Assembly: GCA_030837505.1 (NCBI GenBank)
Contig: JAUPKJ010000257.1
Span: 1 to 64,000 of the forward strand
Reading direction: 5' to 3'
Length of the DNA stretch: 64,000 nt
Origin: Actinomycetota bacterium
Lineage (GTDB): Bacteria > Actinomycetota > Actinomycetes > Actinomycetales > Kineosporiaceae
The notes under the pieces were generated by a model. That model ran no database searches and had not been told where the DNA came from. It saw nothing but the letters and a program-made list of their open reading frames with translations. Position numbers and translations under genes: made by a program. This document shows, in pieces, positions 54,614-64,000 of the stretch (within the stretch, counting starts at the first letter, position 1; every line of letters begins with the position of its first letter).

Positions 54614-55708
54614 ATGGAGAAGTTCATCCGTGTTCTCGGAGCGGGCGTGTGCGGCGCCGCCCTGCTCGCGGGGACGATGATGGCGGTCAGCCCGGCGCAG
54701 GCCGAGTCCAACGGCGGTGTCAGGATCATGCCGCTCGGTGATTCGATCACGGATGGCCTCACAGTTCCGGGCGGGTACCGGATAAGCCTGTGGCAGAAGC
54801 TCGTCGCGGACGGCCACACGATCGATTTCGTGGGCTCGCTGTCGAACGGTCCGACGAACCTGGGCGATCACGATCACGAGGGTCACTCCGGTTGGCGGAT
54901 CGACCAGGTCGACGCGCAGATCGTCAGCTGGTTGCGGACCTACAAGCCGCGGACGGTGCTGCTCCACCTCGGCACGAACGACATGGTCCAGAACTCGTCG
55001 GGGGCCTCGGGCCGGCTGGCGAGCCTGCTGGACCGCATCACCGGCACGGCGCCGGACACGGAGGTGTTCGTCTCGACGATCATCCCGTTGCCCATGGCCG
55101 ATTCGGCGGTACGCTCCTTCAACGCCGCGATACCGGACATCGTGCGCACGCGCGCCGCCGAGGGTAAGCACGTGCACCTGGTCGACCTGTACAAGGCCCT
55201 CACCGCCTCCGACCTGGCCGACAACGTGCACCCGAACTCCACCGGGTACGCGAAGATGGCAGCGGTCTGGTACGACGCCCTGCGTTCCGTCCCCGGCAGC
55301 CTCACGGACGGTTCGAACACCCCCACCCCCTCCGGAACCCCCACCCCCTCCGGAACCCCGACGCCCTCCGACACGCCGACCCCGTCCGGCACCCCCACCG
55401 ATCCCGGATCCGGGTGCGTCGCGATCCACCGCAAGGTCAATGGCTGGAGCGGTGGCTTCCAGGGGGAAATCACCGTACGGAACTCGGGAACGGCCCCGAT
55501 CAAGAGCTGGAGCGTGGGGATGACCCTCGCGGCCGGGCAGAACATCAGCAGCCTGTGGGGCGGCACGGCCACCGGGAAATCCGGGGCGATCACCGTTCGC
55601 AACGCCAGTTACAACGGAACGCTCGCGGGCAACGGATCCACCACCTTCGGTTTCGTGGCCGAGGGAAATGACACCGCGCCCGCTTCCCTGACCTGCACGG
55701 CCTCCTGA
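54614..55708 (+). CDS. Secreted SGNH/CE3-like esterase with CBM2, second copy
   Basis: Same 364-residue exported esterase as the 10811-11905 gene, with LGDSITDG, LGTND, DNVHPN, a TPTPSG linker and a family-2 binding module. AAGGAGG precedes its ATG. Confidence 0.88.
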   Translation: MEKFIRVLGAGVCGAALLAGTMMAVSPAQAESNGGVRIMPLGDSITDGLTVPGGYRISLWQKLVADGHTIDFVGSLSNGPTNLGDHDHEGHSGWRIDQVDAQIVSWLRTYKPRTVLLHLGTNDMVQNSSGASGRLASLLDRITGTAPDTEVFVSTIIPLPMADSAVRSFNAAIPDIVRTRAAEGKHVHLVDLYKALTASDLADNVHPNSTGYAKMAAVWYDALRSVPGSLTDGSNTPTPSGTPTPSGTPTPSDTPTPSGTPTDPGSGCVAIHRKVNGWSGGFQGEITVRNSGTAPIKSWSVGMTLAAGQNISSLWGGTATGKSGAITVRNASYNGTLAGNGSTTFGFVAEGNDTAPASLTCTAS

Positions 55709-55825
55709 TTCTCTCCGTGTCTGTCGTTCTCTCTCCCCCCGAACCCGGCACGTACCCAGGCGGGAGGAGCAGTTCATCGCCATCGAGAGATCAGAGTTCG
55801 CCAACGTGAACAAAGGAAACCTTCA

Positions 55826-58800
55826 ATGGTGAAGACCAGTTTTGCGTCCTCGCGAGGGAGAGGACACGGCAGGGGCACCAGGAGTCCTGGGCGCAGGTTC
55901 CTGGCGCTCGGGCTGGCGTGGGCCGTGGCGGTGGGCGGGCTCGGCGCGTTCGCGCGGCCGACTACGGCGTCCGCCGAGGGCACGCCCGCGTACAAGAACG
56001 TTTCGCTGCCGTTCAGTGTCCGTGCGGCCGACCTGGTCTCGCGCCTGACGCTGGAGGAAAAGTACGACCAGCTCATCGCGATGCAGCCGCATGCGACCTG
56101 GAGCGCGAAGCCGAAGGGAATCGACCGGCTCGGCGTGAAGTCGTACGGGTACTGGGCGGAGGCGAATCACGGGATCTATTTTCCGACCGTCCCCGGCAAC
56201 AACAATTACACGCAGTATCCGCAGAGCACCTCCATCGCATCGACGTGGAATCCGGGCATCACTCAGCAGATCGCCGGCGGTATCGCTGATGAGGCCCGCG
56301 TGACCTACAACACGTCCTGCCCGCCGGGTGTGACGAATCCCAGCCCCTCCGGTGGCGCCTGTCACGGCCTGACCTATTGGTCGCCGAACCAGAACCTCAA
56401 CCGCGATCCCCGGTGGGGGCGGGCGGACGAGTCCTACACCGAGGATCCCTTCCTGGCAGGCCAGGTGGCCGGGGCCTTCGTGACCGGTTTGCAGGGTGGC
56501 ACCTCGTCGCGTCCCCACACGATTCCCACCAAGGGGAACGGTTATGTTCAGGCGGTCGCCACGCCGAAGCACTACCTGGCGAACAACTCCGAGGCGAACC
56601 GCGCCTACGGCACGTCGAACCTCACCGAGCGTTCGATGCACGAGTACTTCCTGCCGCCTTTCGCGGCCTCGGCCGGCGAGGCGGGCGCGCGGTCGCTCAT
56701 GTCCGCCTACAACGCCTTCTCCGTGGTGGAGGACTACACCACGGACTACCCGTCGGCCTCTCGATACCCGACCCTGTGGAGCCCTCGCGACAATGCCACC
56801 GCCGGCGGTACTCCCGGGACGCCGGCTGCGGCGAGCCGGTACGCCCTTGAGACCGTGCTGCGCAGGTCGTACGGCTTCGACGGCTTCGTCGTCTCCGACT
56901 GCGATGCGGTCACCCGCGTGCACGGAACCGGGACGTCAGGACACTCGTGGCACCCCGCTCAACTCGGCGGGCAGACGCAGATCAGCAAGCCCCTCGGCAA
57001 CGCCTGGGCGCTCAAGGCCGGCACCGATCTTGACTGCTCGGGCGGTGATTACCCGACGTCGACGGGGCTCCCGGCGGCTCAACTCCAAGGCTTTGTCAGT
57101 GAGGCCGACGTCGACATCGCGCTCGTGCGCGCCTTCACCGCGCGGTTCCAGCTCGGTGAGTTCGATCCCGTCGCCTCGGTCCCGTGGAACAGCAAGTCCT
57201 ACTCGCTGTCGGCGGCCGGAGATCCTGATGTCAAGCCGGCTTCGCCGGCGCACCGTGCCGTCGCGCACGAATCTGCCCTCGAGGCGCCCGTGCTGTTGAA
57301 GAACGTCGGCGGCCAGCTTCCGTTCGCGGGCGCGGCGACCGGCAAGACGGTCGCTCTGGGGCACGTGGACTCCCTCAACGGGTTCCAGGCGGGCTCCTAC
57401 TCCGGGCCCACCGCTGTCAACACCACCTTCGCCCAGGCCTTGGCTGCGCGGACGGGGTCGGCAGCCTCGGCCGTGACCGCGGGCTCCGACAGGCCGTTCC
57501 TGTCCAGCCACCTCGCGGTGTTCCCCGACGTCCTGGACGCCGACGGCACCGCGGTCACGACCTCGCTGTGCTCCAGCAACCCCTGCCATCCCGCAACGGA
57601 CTCAGGGACCGCCGAATACCAGATCTCGCAGGCTGACCATGTCGTGGTCGTCGCCGGTCACAGAACCGATGACGGTGGCGAGGGCACGGACCGCTCCACG
57701 GTCGCCCTGCCACGCCTGCAGGACAAGCTGATCCGGGACTCGATCGCACCGCTCGCCCAGAAGTACGGCAAGAAGATCGTGGTGTGGATCCAGGCCAAGA
57801 CCATGGTCGACGTCAGCATGTTCAAGGACCTACCGGGCGTCGGAGCGATCGTCTGGTCATCCTTCAACGGTATGTACCAGGGCAAGGCGATGGCCGAGTT
57901 GCTGTTCAACGATGCGGTGAAGCTCGAGGACGGGCGTACCGCTGTGGCCAACTTCTCCGGCAAGCTTCCGCTGACCTGGTACTCCGACGTTGACGCACAG
58001 CTCGGGCCCGAGGCCGCTCCGAGCCTCGGGATCGAGGACTACCGGATGACGAAGGCGGAAGGCGCCCAGTGCGGCCGGACGTACCTCTATTACCAGGTCG
58101 GGTCCAATTGCGCGGCTCCCCACTATGTGTTCGGTCACGGTCTGTCGTACTCGCCGTTCGTCTACGGCACCCCGACACTGTCTTCCTCGACCATCACCCC
58201 CGACGATGCGGTGACGGTCTCGGTGCCCGTGTCGAACAAGGTCGCCAACAAACCGGGCAAGGCTGTCGTGGAGGTCTACGCCCAAGCTCCGGAAGGTGCC
58301 GATGGAAACCAGCGCCCGCTGAAACAGCTGAAGGGCTTCGTCAAGAGCGGCCTGATCTCTAGGGCGTGTCTCAGAACTCCTCCAGGTGCTGTGCGCGCCC
58401 CGCACCGGCACGCACAGCACCGACGGAGTTCCGGGACATGCCCTGGGACTTCCGAGACGGTGAAGGTCACCCTTGACGCCGGTGACCTGTGGTTCTGGGA
58501 CGACGTGTTGCACAAGAAGGTCTTCCCCACGGGCGACTGGACCATCCTGGCCGGTCCGAGCTCGGCCGACGCCGACCTGAAGTCGGTGCGCCTGCGGGTG
58601 ACCGGTGACCGCACGGCCGGCGTCGAGGTGGTCTCGGCCCAGCCGGACGCCACCGAGTTGAGCCTGGACACTCCCGACAACCGGGTCAACGCCCAGCTGT
58701 CGGTCACCAAGCACGACATGACGTTCTGGGATCTGTCCGATCAGGCGCTCGAGGTGAAGTACACCTCCTCCGACCCGTCGATCGCGGCAGTCGACGCCAG

Positions 58801-59425
58801 CGGCTCGGTCAAGCCCGTCTGCACCGGCACCGCCCTGATCACGGCCAAGGCCACCGCCGGCGGAGAGAGCACGTCGACCACGTTCCCGGTCGTGGTGACC
58901 TCCGGCGCACCGAGCGCCAACGGCTCGGCGTTCGCGAACGCCCACACGTCGCTGGTCAACTTCGGTGACCGGTCAGTCACCCTCGACCAGGCCTCCTCGG
59001 GGACGAAGCTGTCCGCGAGCGTGTTCCCATCCAACCGGTCAGCGACGTACAGCTACCAGATCGCTCCGATGGACACCAACACCGCCGGAGCAAAGGTGAC
59101 CTCGGCGGGAGTCCTGACCGCGGCCAGGACCGGTCACGTGCGGGTCACTGTCACAGCAACCAGTGCCGGCGTGCAGATGTCGGAGTCCGCCCTGGTAAAA
59201 ATCACACCCAAGAGCTACCGGCAAGAAGGGGCTTCGACAGGTGAGCGGCGTGGCGGGTGGTGGCCGGCAAAGCGGCAGGAGGTCGGCGCCCTGGTTCGGG
59301 CGTCGGCCGACGACTGTCAGTCTGGTGGTACCGGATCCCGCAAGGATCAACGCCGCCGTCCACACCCGCCCGGCTCGTCCACAGGGGGCGGGTGCCTACC
59401 GGAGGGACGGCTGCGGGAAGGATAG
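55826..59425 (+). CDS. Secreted GH3 glycosidase, second copy
   Basis: Same 1199-residue protein as the 7094-10693 gene, including the catalytic Asp358, the 28-residue insertion and the low-complexity C-terminal extension. Both defects are identical in the two arms, so they arose before any duplication. Confidence 0.88.
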   Translation: MVKTSFASSRGRGHGRGTRSPGRRFLALGLAWAVAVGGLGAFARPTTASAEGTPAYKNVSLPFSVRAADLVSRLTLEEKYDQLIAMQPHATWSAKPKGIDRLGVKSYGYWAEANHGIYFPTVPGNNNYTQYPQSTSIASTWNPGITQQIAGGIADEARVTYNTSCPPGVTNPSPSGGACHGLTYWSPNQNLNRDPRWGRADESYTEDPFLAGQVAGAFVTGLQGGTSSRPHTIPTKGNGYVQAVATPKHYLANNSEANRAYGTSNLTERSMHEYFLPPFAASAGEAGARSLMSAYNAFSVVEDYTTDYPSASRYPTLWSPRDNATAGGTPGTPAAASRYALETVLRRSYGFDGFVVSDCDAVTRVHGTGTSGHSWHPAQLGGQTQISKPLGNAWALKAGTDLDCSGGDYPTSTGLPAAQLQGFVSEADVDIALVRAFTARFQLGEFDPVASVPWNSKSYSLSAAGDPDVKPASPAHRAVAHESALEAPVLLKNVGGQLPFAGAATGKTVALGHVDSLNGFQAGSYSGPTAVNTTFAQALAARTGSAASAVTAGSDRPFLSSHLAVFPDVLDADGTAVTTSLCSSNPCHPATDSGTAEYQISQADHVVVVAGHRTDDGGEGTDRSTVALPRLQDKLIRDSIAPLAQKYGKKIVVWIQAKTMVDVSMFKDLPGVGAIVWSSFNGMYQGKAMAELLFNDAVKLEDGRTAVANFSGKLPLTWYSDVDAQLGPEAAPSLGIEDYRMTKAEGAQCGRTYLYYQVGSNCAAPHYVFGHGLSYSPFVYGTPTLSSSTITPDDAVTVSVPVSNKVANKPGKAVVEVYAQAPEGADGNQRPLKQLKGFVKSGLISRACLRTPPGAVRAPHRHAQHRRSSGTCPGTSETVKVTLDAGDLWFWDDVLHKKVFPTGDWTILAGPSSADADLKSVRLRVTGDRTAGVEVVSAQPDATELSLDTPDNRVNAQLSVTKHDMTFWDLSDQALEVKYTSSDPSIAAVDASGSVKPVCTGTALITAKATAGGESTSTTFPVVVTSGAPSANGSAFANAHTSLVNFGDRSVTLDQASSGTKLSASVFPSNRSATYSYQIAPMDTNTAGAKVTSAGVLTAARTGHVRVTVTATSAGVQMSESALVKITPKSYRQEGASTGERRGGWWPAKRQEVGALVRASADDCQSGGTGSRKDQRRRPHPPGSSTGGGCLPEGRLREG
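58361..58444. mobile_element. 84-bp MITE-like insertion, mirror copy
   Basis: Same hairpin-forming element with AGGGCGTGTC / GACATGCCCT ends inside the second GH3 gene, spanning exactly codons 846-873. Confidence 0.7.
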
Positions 59426-59611
59426 GCTCGGACAGGTCGGGGCGTCGGGCTCGCCCCTCTCGGGGCTCCCCGAGTGCTCCGCACCATCGGTGGCCGGGGT
59501 GTCGTGACCGGCGTCGCAGCTCCTGCGGCGTCCGGGTCGGGACGCCCCTCTCGCGGCAGCGTCGCTGCGATCGTCCGCCGGCCTGTACCACCCACCCGTT
59601 CGACGGAGCCG

Positions 59612-61759
59612 ATGACCACGAGAGGACCCGAGTTCCACGTGAGCGATTCGACCCATTTTGAGTGGACCGATCTCGACCGACGCGCTGTCGACAACGCGCG
59701 GTTGCTGGCCATGGAAGCCGTGCAGCGGGCGGGCAACGGTCACCCCGGTACCGCCGTCAGCCTGGCGCCGGTCGCGTATTTGATCTACCGGCACCTCATG
59801 CGCCACGACCCCACGAACCCCGCCTGGTCCGGTCGTGACCGTTTCGTGCTGTCCTGCGGGCACAGCAGCCTCACGCAGTACGTCCAGCTCTTCCTGGCCG
59901 GTTACGGCCTGGAACTTGACGACCTCAAAGCCCTGCGCACCTGGGGCTCGTTGACCCCGGGTCACCCAGAGGTCAACCACACCCCCGGCGTGGAGATCAC
60001 CACCGGGCCGTTGGGGCAGGGACTGGCCAGCGCGGTCGGCATGGCCATGGCCGCCCGTCGCGAGCGCGGCCTGTTCGATCCGCAGGCCCCCGCCGGTACC
60101 AGCCCCTTCGACCACACCATCTGGGTCGTGGCCTCCGACGGCGACATCCAGGAGGGGGTCACGGCCGAGGCCAGTTCCCTCGCGGGGCACCAGGGCCTGG
60201 GCAATCTGGTCGTCCTGTACGACGCCAACCGGATCTCGATCGAGGACGACACCATGGTCGCCCTCAGCGAGGACACCGCCCAGCGTTACGAGTCGTACGG
60301 CTGGCACGTGCAGACCGTCGACTGGACCGGGGGCAAGGGCCCGACCGCGGGCAAGGACGGCACGTACGTCGAGGACATGCAGGCCCTGCACGGCGCGTTG
60401 GCGGCGGCCCGGGCCGAGACCGACCGTCCCTCGATCGTGGTGCTGCGCACCGTCATCACCTGGCCGGCCCCGAACGCCCAGAACACGGGCAAGTCCCACG
60501 GCTCGGCCCTGGGCGCTGCGGAGATCGCCGCGACCAAGTCCCTGCTGGGCTTCGACCCCGAGCAGGAGTTCGAGGTCGATCCGGCGGCCCTCGCCCACGC
60601 CCGGAAGGCCCGCGAGCGCGGTGCCGCGTTGAGCGCGGAGCACGCCGAGCGCATGGCCCTGTGGCGGGCCGCAGATCCGCAGCGTGCCGCCCTGTTCGAC
60701 CGGATGGCCCGGCGGGAGCTTCCCGGGGGCTGGACCGAGGCCCTGCCCGTCTTCTCCTCCACGAAGACCATGGCGACCCGGGTCGCGTCCGGGGATGTCC
60801 TCACGGCCCTCAAGGACGTCCTGCCCGAGTTGTGGGGAGGGTCCGCCGACCTGGCCGGGAGCAACAACACCACGATGGCCGGTGAGCCGTCGTTCGTGCC
60901 GGAGAAGTACCAGACCTCCACGTGGAAGGGCGGGCCGTACGGACGGACCCTGCACTTCGGCATCCGGGAGCACGCCATGGGGTCGATCCTCAACGGGATC
61001 GCGCTGCACGGCGGGACCCGCCCCTACGGCGGGACGTTCATGGTCTTCAGCGACTACATGCGTCCGGCCGTCCGTCTGGCCGCTCTCATGGGCCTGCCCG
61101 TGACCTACGTGTGGACCCACGACTCCATCGGCCTGGGCGAGGACGGCCCGACGCACCAGCCGGTCGAACACCTGGCGGCGCTGCGGGCGATCCCGGGCCT
61201 GGACGTCGTGCGGCCCTGCGACGCCAACGAGACCGCGTGGGCGTGGCGCGCAGTGCTGGAGCACACCGACCGGCCGGCCGGGCTGTGCCTGAGCCGTCAG
61301 AATCTGCCGATTCTCAACCGTTCGGAACACACCGGGCTGGCGGGCGCCGAGGGAACTGCCCGGGGCGGCTACGTGCTGGCCGAGGCCGAGGGCGGCACGC
61401 CGTCCGTCGTTCTCGTCGCGACGGGGTCGGAGGTCCACCTCGCCCTCGTGGCCCGGGAGCAGTTGCAGGCCGCCGGCACTCCCACGCGCGTGGTGTCGAT
61501 GCCCTGCCGGGAGTGGTTCGAGGCGCAGGACGCCGAGTACCGCGACAGCGTCCTGCCGCCGTCGGTGAAGGTCCGGGTGTCGGTCGAGGCCGGGATCGCA
61601 CAGGGCTGGCGGGAGATCGTCGGGGATGCCGGGCGCTGCGTGAGCCTGGACCGCTTCGGGGCCTCCGCCGACTACCAGCGGTTGTACAAGGAGTTCGGGT
61701 TCACCCCGGAGGCGATCGCGCAGGCCGCAGAAGAGGCGCTCGCCGCGTTCCGGGGCTGA
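59612..61759 (+). CDS. tkt: Transketolase, second copy
   Basis: Same 715-residue enzyme as the 4760-6907 gene, with SDGDIQEG thiamine-binding motif. It heads the mirrored tkt-tal-pgi operon. Confidence 0.95.
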   Translation: MTTRGPEFHVSDSTHFEWTDLDRRAVDNARLLAMEAVQRAGNGHPGTAVSLAPVAYLIYRHLMRHDPTNPAWSGRDRFVLSCGHSSLTQYVQLFLAGYGLELDDLKALRTWGSLTPGHPEVNHTPGVEITTGPLGQGLASAVGMAMAARRERGLFDPQAPAGTSPFDHTIWVVASDGDIQEGVTAEASSLAGHQGLGNLVVLYDANRISIEDDTMVALSEDTAQRYESYGWHVQTVDWTGGKGPTAGKDGTYVEDMQALHGALAAARAETDRPSIVVLRTVITWPAPNAQNTGKSHGSALGAAEIAATKSLLGFDPEQEFEVDPAALAHARKARERGAALSAEHAERMALWRAADPQRAALFDRMARRELPGGWTEALPVFSSTKTMATRVASGDVLTALKDVLPELWGGSADLAGSNNTTMAGEPSFVPEKYQTSTWKGGPYGRTLHFGIREHAMGSILNGIALHGGTRPYGGTFMVFSDYMRPAVRLAALMGLPVTYVWTHDSIGLGEDGPTHQPVEHLAALRAIPGLDVVRPCDANETAWAWRAVLEHTDRPAGLCLSRQNLPILNRSEHTGLAGAEGTARGGYVLAEAEGGTPSVVLVATGSEVHLALVAREQLQAAGTPTRVVSMPCREWFEAQDAEYRDSVLPPSVKVRVSVEAGIAQGWREIVGDAGRCVSLDRFGASADYQRLYKEFGFTPEAIAQAAEEALAAFRG

Positions 61760-61784
61760 GGAGGGCAAGCCCTCTCAAGTCAGG

Positions 61785-61824
61785 CCCGGACCGGCCCCCG
61801 CACGCCGGCGGGGGCCGGTCCGGG
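61785..61824 (+). terminator. Strong tkt-tal hairpin, mirror copy
   Basis: Same 17-bp perfect stem with a 6-base loop between the tkt and tal copies, without T-tract. Confidence 0.6.
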
Positions 61825-61884
61825 AGTCCCTCGGCGACCGGCGTTCCCATCCGTTGGAGCATCCGCCCGGCAAGGAAGTGCCCC

Positions 61885-63075
61885 GTGAACCGTCCGAGCA
61901 CGCCAGATCCGATCCCTCCGGGGACGACGGTGTCCGCCGTCCCCGAGGCCCTGTCCGCGCTGGTTGCCGAGGGTGTCTCGGTGTGGCTGGACGATCTCTC
62001 CCGCGAGCTGTTGGAGAGCGGTGAACTGGTGCGTCTGATGGCCGAGCGCGCCGTCGTCGGTCTCACGAGCAATCCCACGATCTTCGCGACGGCGCTGTTG
62101 ACGAGCGAGCTGTATCGGGGGCAGCTGGTTCGTCTCGTGGGGCAGGGGGCCTCGGTCCGACAGGCCGTGGAGGCTTTGACCTGCGAGGACGTCAGGCGTG
62201 CCTGTGATGTCCTGCGCGAGGTGCACCGCGGGACCGCTGGACGCGACGGTTTCGTGTCCCTGGAGGTCTCCCCCGCGCTGGCGCGGGACACCGCCGGGAC
62301 CCTCGTGGAGGCCCGCAGGCTCTGGGCGCGGGTCGACCGCCCCAACCTCATGATCAAAATCCCTGCGACCCCCGAGGGGCTGCCGGCCATCACGACCTGC
62401 CTGGCCGAGGGGATCAACGTCAATGCCACGTTGATCTTCTCCGTCGAGCGTTACCGGCAGGTGCACGAGGCCGCTCTGGCGGGCCTGGAGCAGGCCGCGC
62501 AGCGCGGAACAGACCTGTCGGGTCTGGCCTCGGTGGCGTCGTTCTTCGTCTCGCGCCTCGACACCGAGATCGACCGTCGCCTGTCGCAGATCGGGACTCC
62601 GCAGGCCCTGGAACTGCGCGGCCGGGCGGCCCTCGCCACTGCGCGCAGCGTCCACCGAGCCTTCCGGGACACCCTCGCGTCCGCGCGGTGGCGGGCCCTG
62701 GCCGAGGCCGGGGCCCGGCCCCAGCGCCCGCTGTGGGCTTCGACGGGCGTCAAGGACCCCGCGTACCCCGACACGCTCTACGTGACGGGGCTCGTGGCCC
62801 GGGACACCGTGAACACCCTGCCCAGGGCCACCTTGGAGGCCTTCGCCGACCACGGCGAGGTCCCCGGGGAACAGGTCCCCGGCGGTGACGACGACGCCGC
62901 CGAGGTGCTGGACCGGTTGGACCGGCTCGGCCTCGACCGCGACGCCGTGGCTCAGGTCCTCAGTGACGAGGGCGTGGCCAAGTTCCAGGTGAGCTGGGAC
63001 CAGCTCGTACGGACCGTGTCCGACGGGCTGGCCCGGATCGCCGCGACAGATTCCGACGAGGAGGCAGGTCAGTGA
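61885..63075 (+). CDS. tal: Transaldolase, second copy
   Basis: Same 396-residue enzyme as the 3444-4634 gene: TSNPTIF and Schiff-base Lys158. GTG start after AAGGA; stop overlaps pgi as GTGA. Confidence 0.94.
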   Translation: MNRPSTPDPIPPGTTVSAVPEALSALVAEGVSVWLDDLSRELLESGELVRLMAERAVVGLTSNPTIFATALLTSELYRGQLVRLVGQGASVRQAVEALTCEDVRRACDVLREVHRGTAGRDGFVSLEVSPALARDTAGTLVEARRLWARVDRPNLMIKIPATPEGLPAITTCLAEGINVNATLIFSVERYRQVHEAALAGLEQAAQRGTDLSGLASVASFFVSRLDTEIDRRLSQIGTPQALELRGRAALATARSVHRAFRDTLASARWRALAEAGARPQRPLWASTGVKDPAYPDTLYVTGLVARDTVNTLPRATLEAFADHGEVPGEQVPGGDDDAAEVLDRLDRLGLDRDAVAQVLSDEGVAKFQVSWDQLVRTVSDGLARIAATDSDEEAGQ

Positions 63076-64000
63076 CCTCTGCATGGCTGGTGGCTTCGGC
63101 CGACGTGGACCAGGGTTCGACTCTTGAGGTGAGATGCGTCGGCGCGGCCGCCCGGGCCGTCACCGACCGGGGGCCGGCTCTCGTGGCCGACGGCGTCGCG
63201 GGAAAGATCTCCCGCAGGGACCCCGGGCTGTGGGGTGAGGCCGCGCGCGCGGAGTCCGAGATCCGCCTGGCCTGGGTCGACCTGGCCGTGAACTCCCGGC
63301 CCCTCGTGGAGCGGATCCAGAGGCTGCGCGCCGAGCTGGCGTCCGAGAGCATCGACCGCGTCGTCCTGTGCGGCATGGGCGGTTCCTCCCTCGCCCCCGA
63401 GGTGATCACCCGGACGGCGGACGTCCCCCTGGTCGTGCTCGACGGCACCGACCCGGCGCAGGTCCGGGCCGCCGTCCAGGAACAGCTCGCCCGCACCGTG
63501 GTCGTGGTGTCCAGCAAGTCCGGCTCGACCGTCGAGACCGACAGCCAGCGGCGGGCCTTCGAGGCGGCCTTCAGCGAGGCCGGGATCGACCCGCTCCGTC
63601 GGATCGTCGTGGTCACCGATCCGGGCTCGCCCCTGGAGAAGGCGTCCCTCGAGGCCGGGTACCGCGCGGTGTTCACGGCCGACCCGCAGGTCGGTGGCAG
63701 GTTCTCGGCCCTGAGCGCCTTCGGGCTCGTCCCCTCGGGGCTCGCGGGGGCCGACGTCGGCCGTCTGCTGGACGAGGCCCGGGCCGCCATGGGGCCGCTG
63801 TCGGCCGACACGGCCGACAACCCCGGCCTGGTCCTGGGCGCGGCCCTCGGTGGTACGGCCCCCCTGCGCGACAAGTTGATCTTCGTGGACGAGGGCTCGG
63901 GGATCGTCGGCTTCGCCGACTGGGCCGAGCAGCTCATCGCCGAGTCCACGGGCAAGAACTCCACCGGGCTGCTCCCCGTGGTCGTGAGCGGTCCCGCAGC
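63072..64000 (+). CDS. pgi: Glucose-6-phosphate isomerase, second copy, cut by window end
   Basis: The first 309 codons of the pgi mirror copy, with GMGGSS, SSKSGSTVET and GGRFSALSAFG, running off the right edge. Nothing marks the end of the inverted repeat here. Confidence 0.92.
   Translation, partial: MTSAWLVASADVDQGSTLEVRCVGAAARAVTDRGPALVADGVAGKISRRDPGLWGEAARAESEIRLAWVDLAVNSRPLVERIQRLRAELASESIDRVVLCGMGGSSLAPEVITRTADVPLVVLDGTDPAQVRAAVQEQLARTVVVVSSKSGSTVETDSQRRAFEAAFSEAGIDPLRRIVVVTDPGSPLEKASLEAGYRAVFTADPQVGGRFSALSAFGLVPSGLAGADVGRLLDEARAAMGPLSADTADNPGLVLGAALGGTAPLRDKLIFVDEGSGIVGFADWAEQLIAESTGKNSTGLLPVVVSGPA

Larger units (their letters stand above)
33260..64000. repeat. Right arm of the perfect inverted repeat
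   Basis: Reverse complement of bases 2519-33259. It carries mirror copies of every gene from DUF2252 out to the first 309 codons of pgi, where the window ends. Confidence 0.97.

Noticed and set aside
1-64000. tRNA or rRNA genes
   Set aside because: No cloverleaf or rRNA-like stretch was recognised in the intergenic regions read.

Overview
The window is high-GC actinomycete DNA. Supporting signs are frequent GTG starts, GTGA/ATGA translational overlaps, an opcA-zwf-pgi-tal-tkt pentose-phosphate operon, a DUF397 protein and a secreted esterase with a family-2 carbohydrate-binding module. The genus cannot be fixed from the sequence alone.

The dominant feature is one giant inverted repeat. Bases 2519-33259 are repeated as the reverse complement in 33260-64000, with no spacer between the arms. 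For every gene and open frame compared, position x pairs with position 66519-x and the translation is the same. The right arm is cut by the window end, so the repeat may continue. Bases 1-2518 (opcA, zwf, end of pgi) would have partners beyond base 64000. This could be two terminal inverted repeats of a linear replicon joined in a circular record, a read-through of a closed hairpin end, a head-to-head duplication, or an assembly fold-back. The window alone cannot separate these.

Left arm, from outside to axis. (1) 1-6907: opcA, zwf, pgi, tal and tkt on the minus strand, tightly packed. (2) 7094-11905: a secreted family-3 glycosidase carrying an 84-bp in-frame palindromic insertion, and a secreted SGNH/CE3-like esterase with CBM2, a pair suited to xylan-like polysaccharides. 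(3) 12359-14274: a ketosynthase-III-like gene overlapping a truncated adenylation gene, preceded by tandem 15-bp repeats and imperfect palindromes. (4) 15031-21774: a MoaA-like radical SAM enzyme, a class II lysyl-tRNA-synthetase-like protein with no anticodon domain, a class I lysyl-tRNA synthetase, a methyltransferase and a B12-binding radical SAM enzyme. This combination is the best candidate for an undescribed pathway. (5) 21898-24507: small hypothetical frames, a DUF397 protein, an RloA/AbiL-like ATPase and a truncated RloB. (6) 24679-28855: an SBP-VWA membrane protein, a membrane-anchored solute-binding protein and a cytochrome-b-like protein. (7) 29367-33118: a secreted 14-repeat RCC1-type protein convergent with a DUF2252 protein whose start lies about 140 bp from the axis.

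The right arm repeats modules 7 to 1 in mirror order and orientation, ending inside the second pgi copy.
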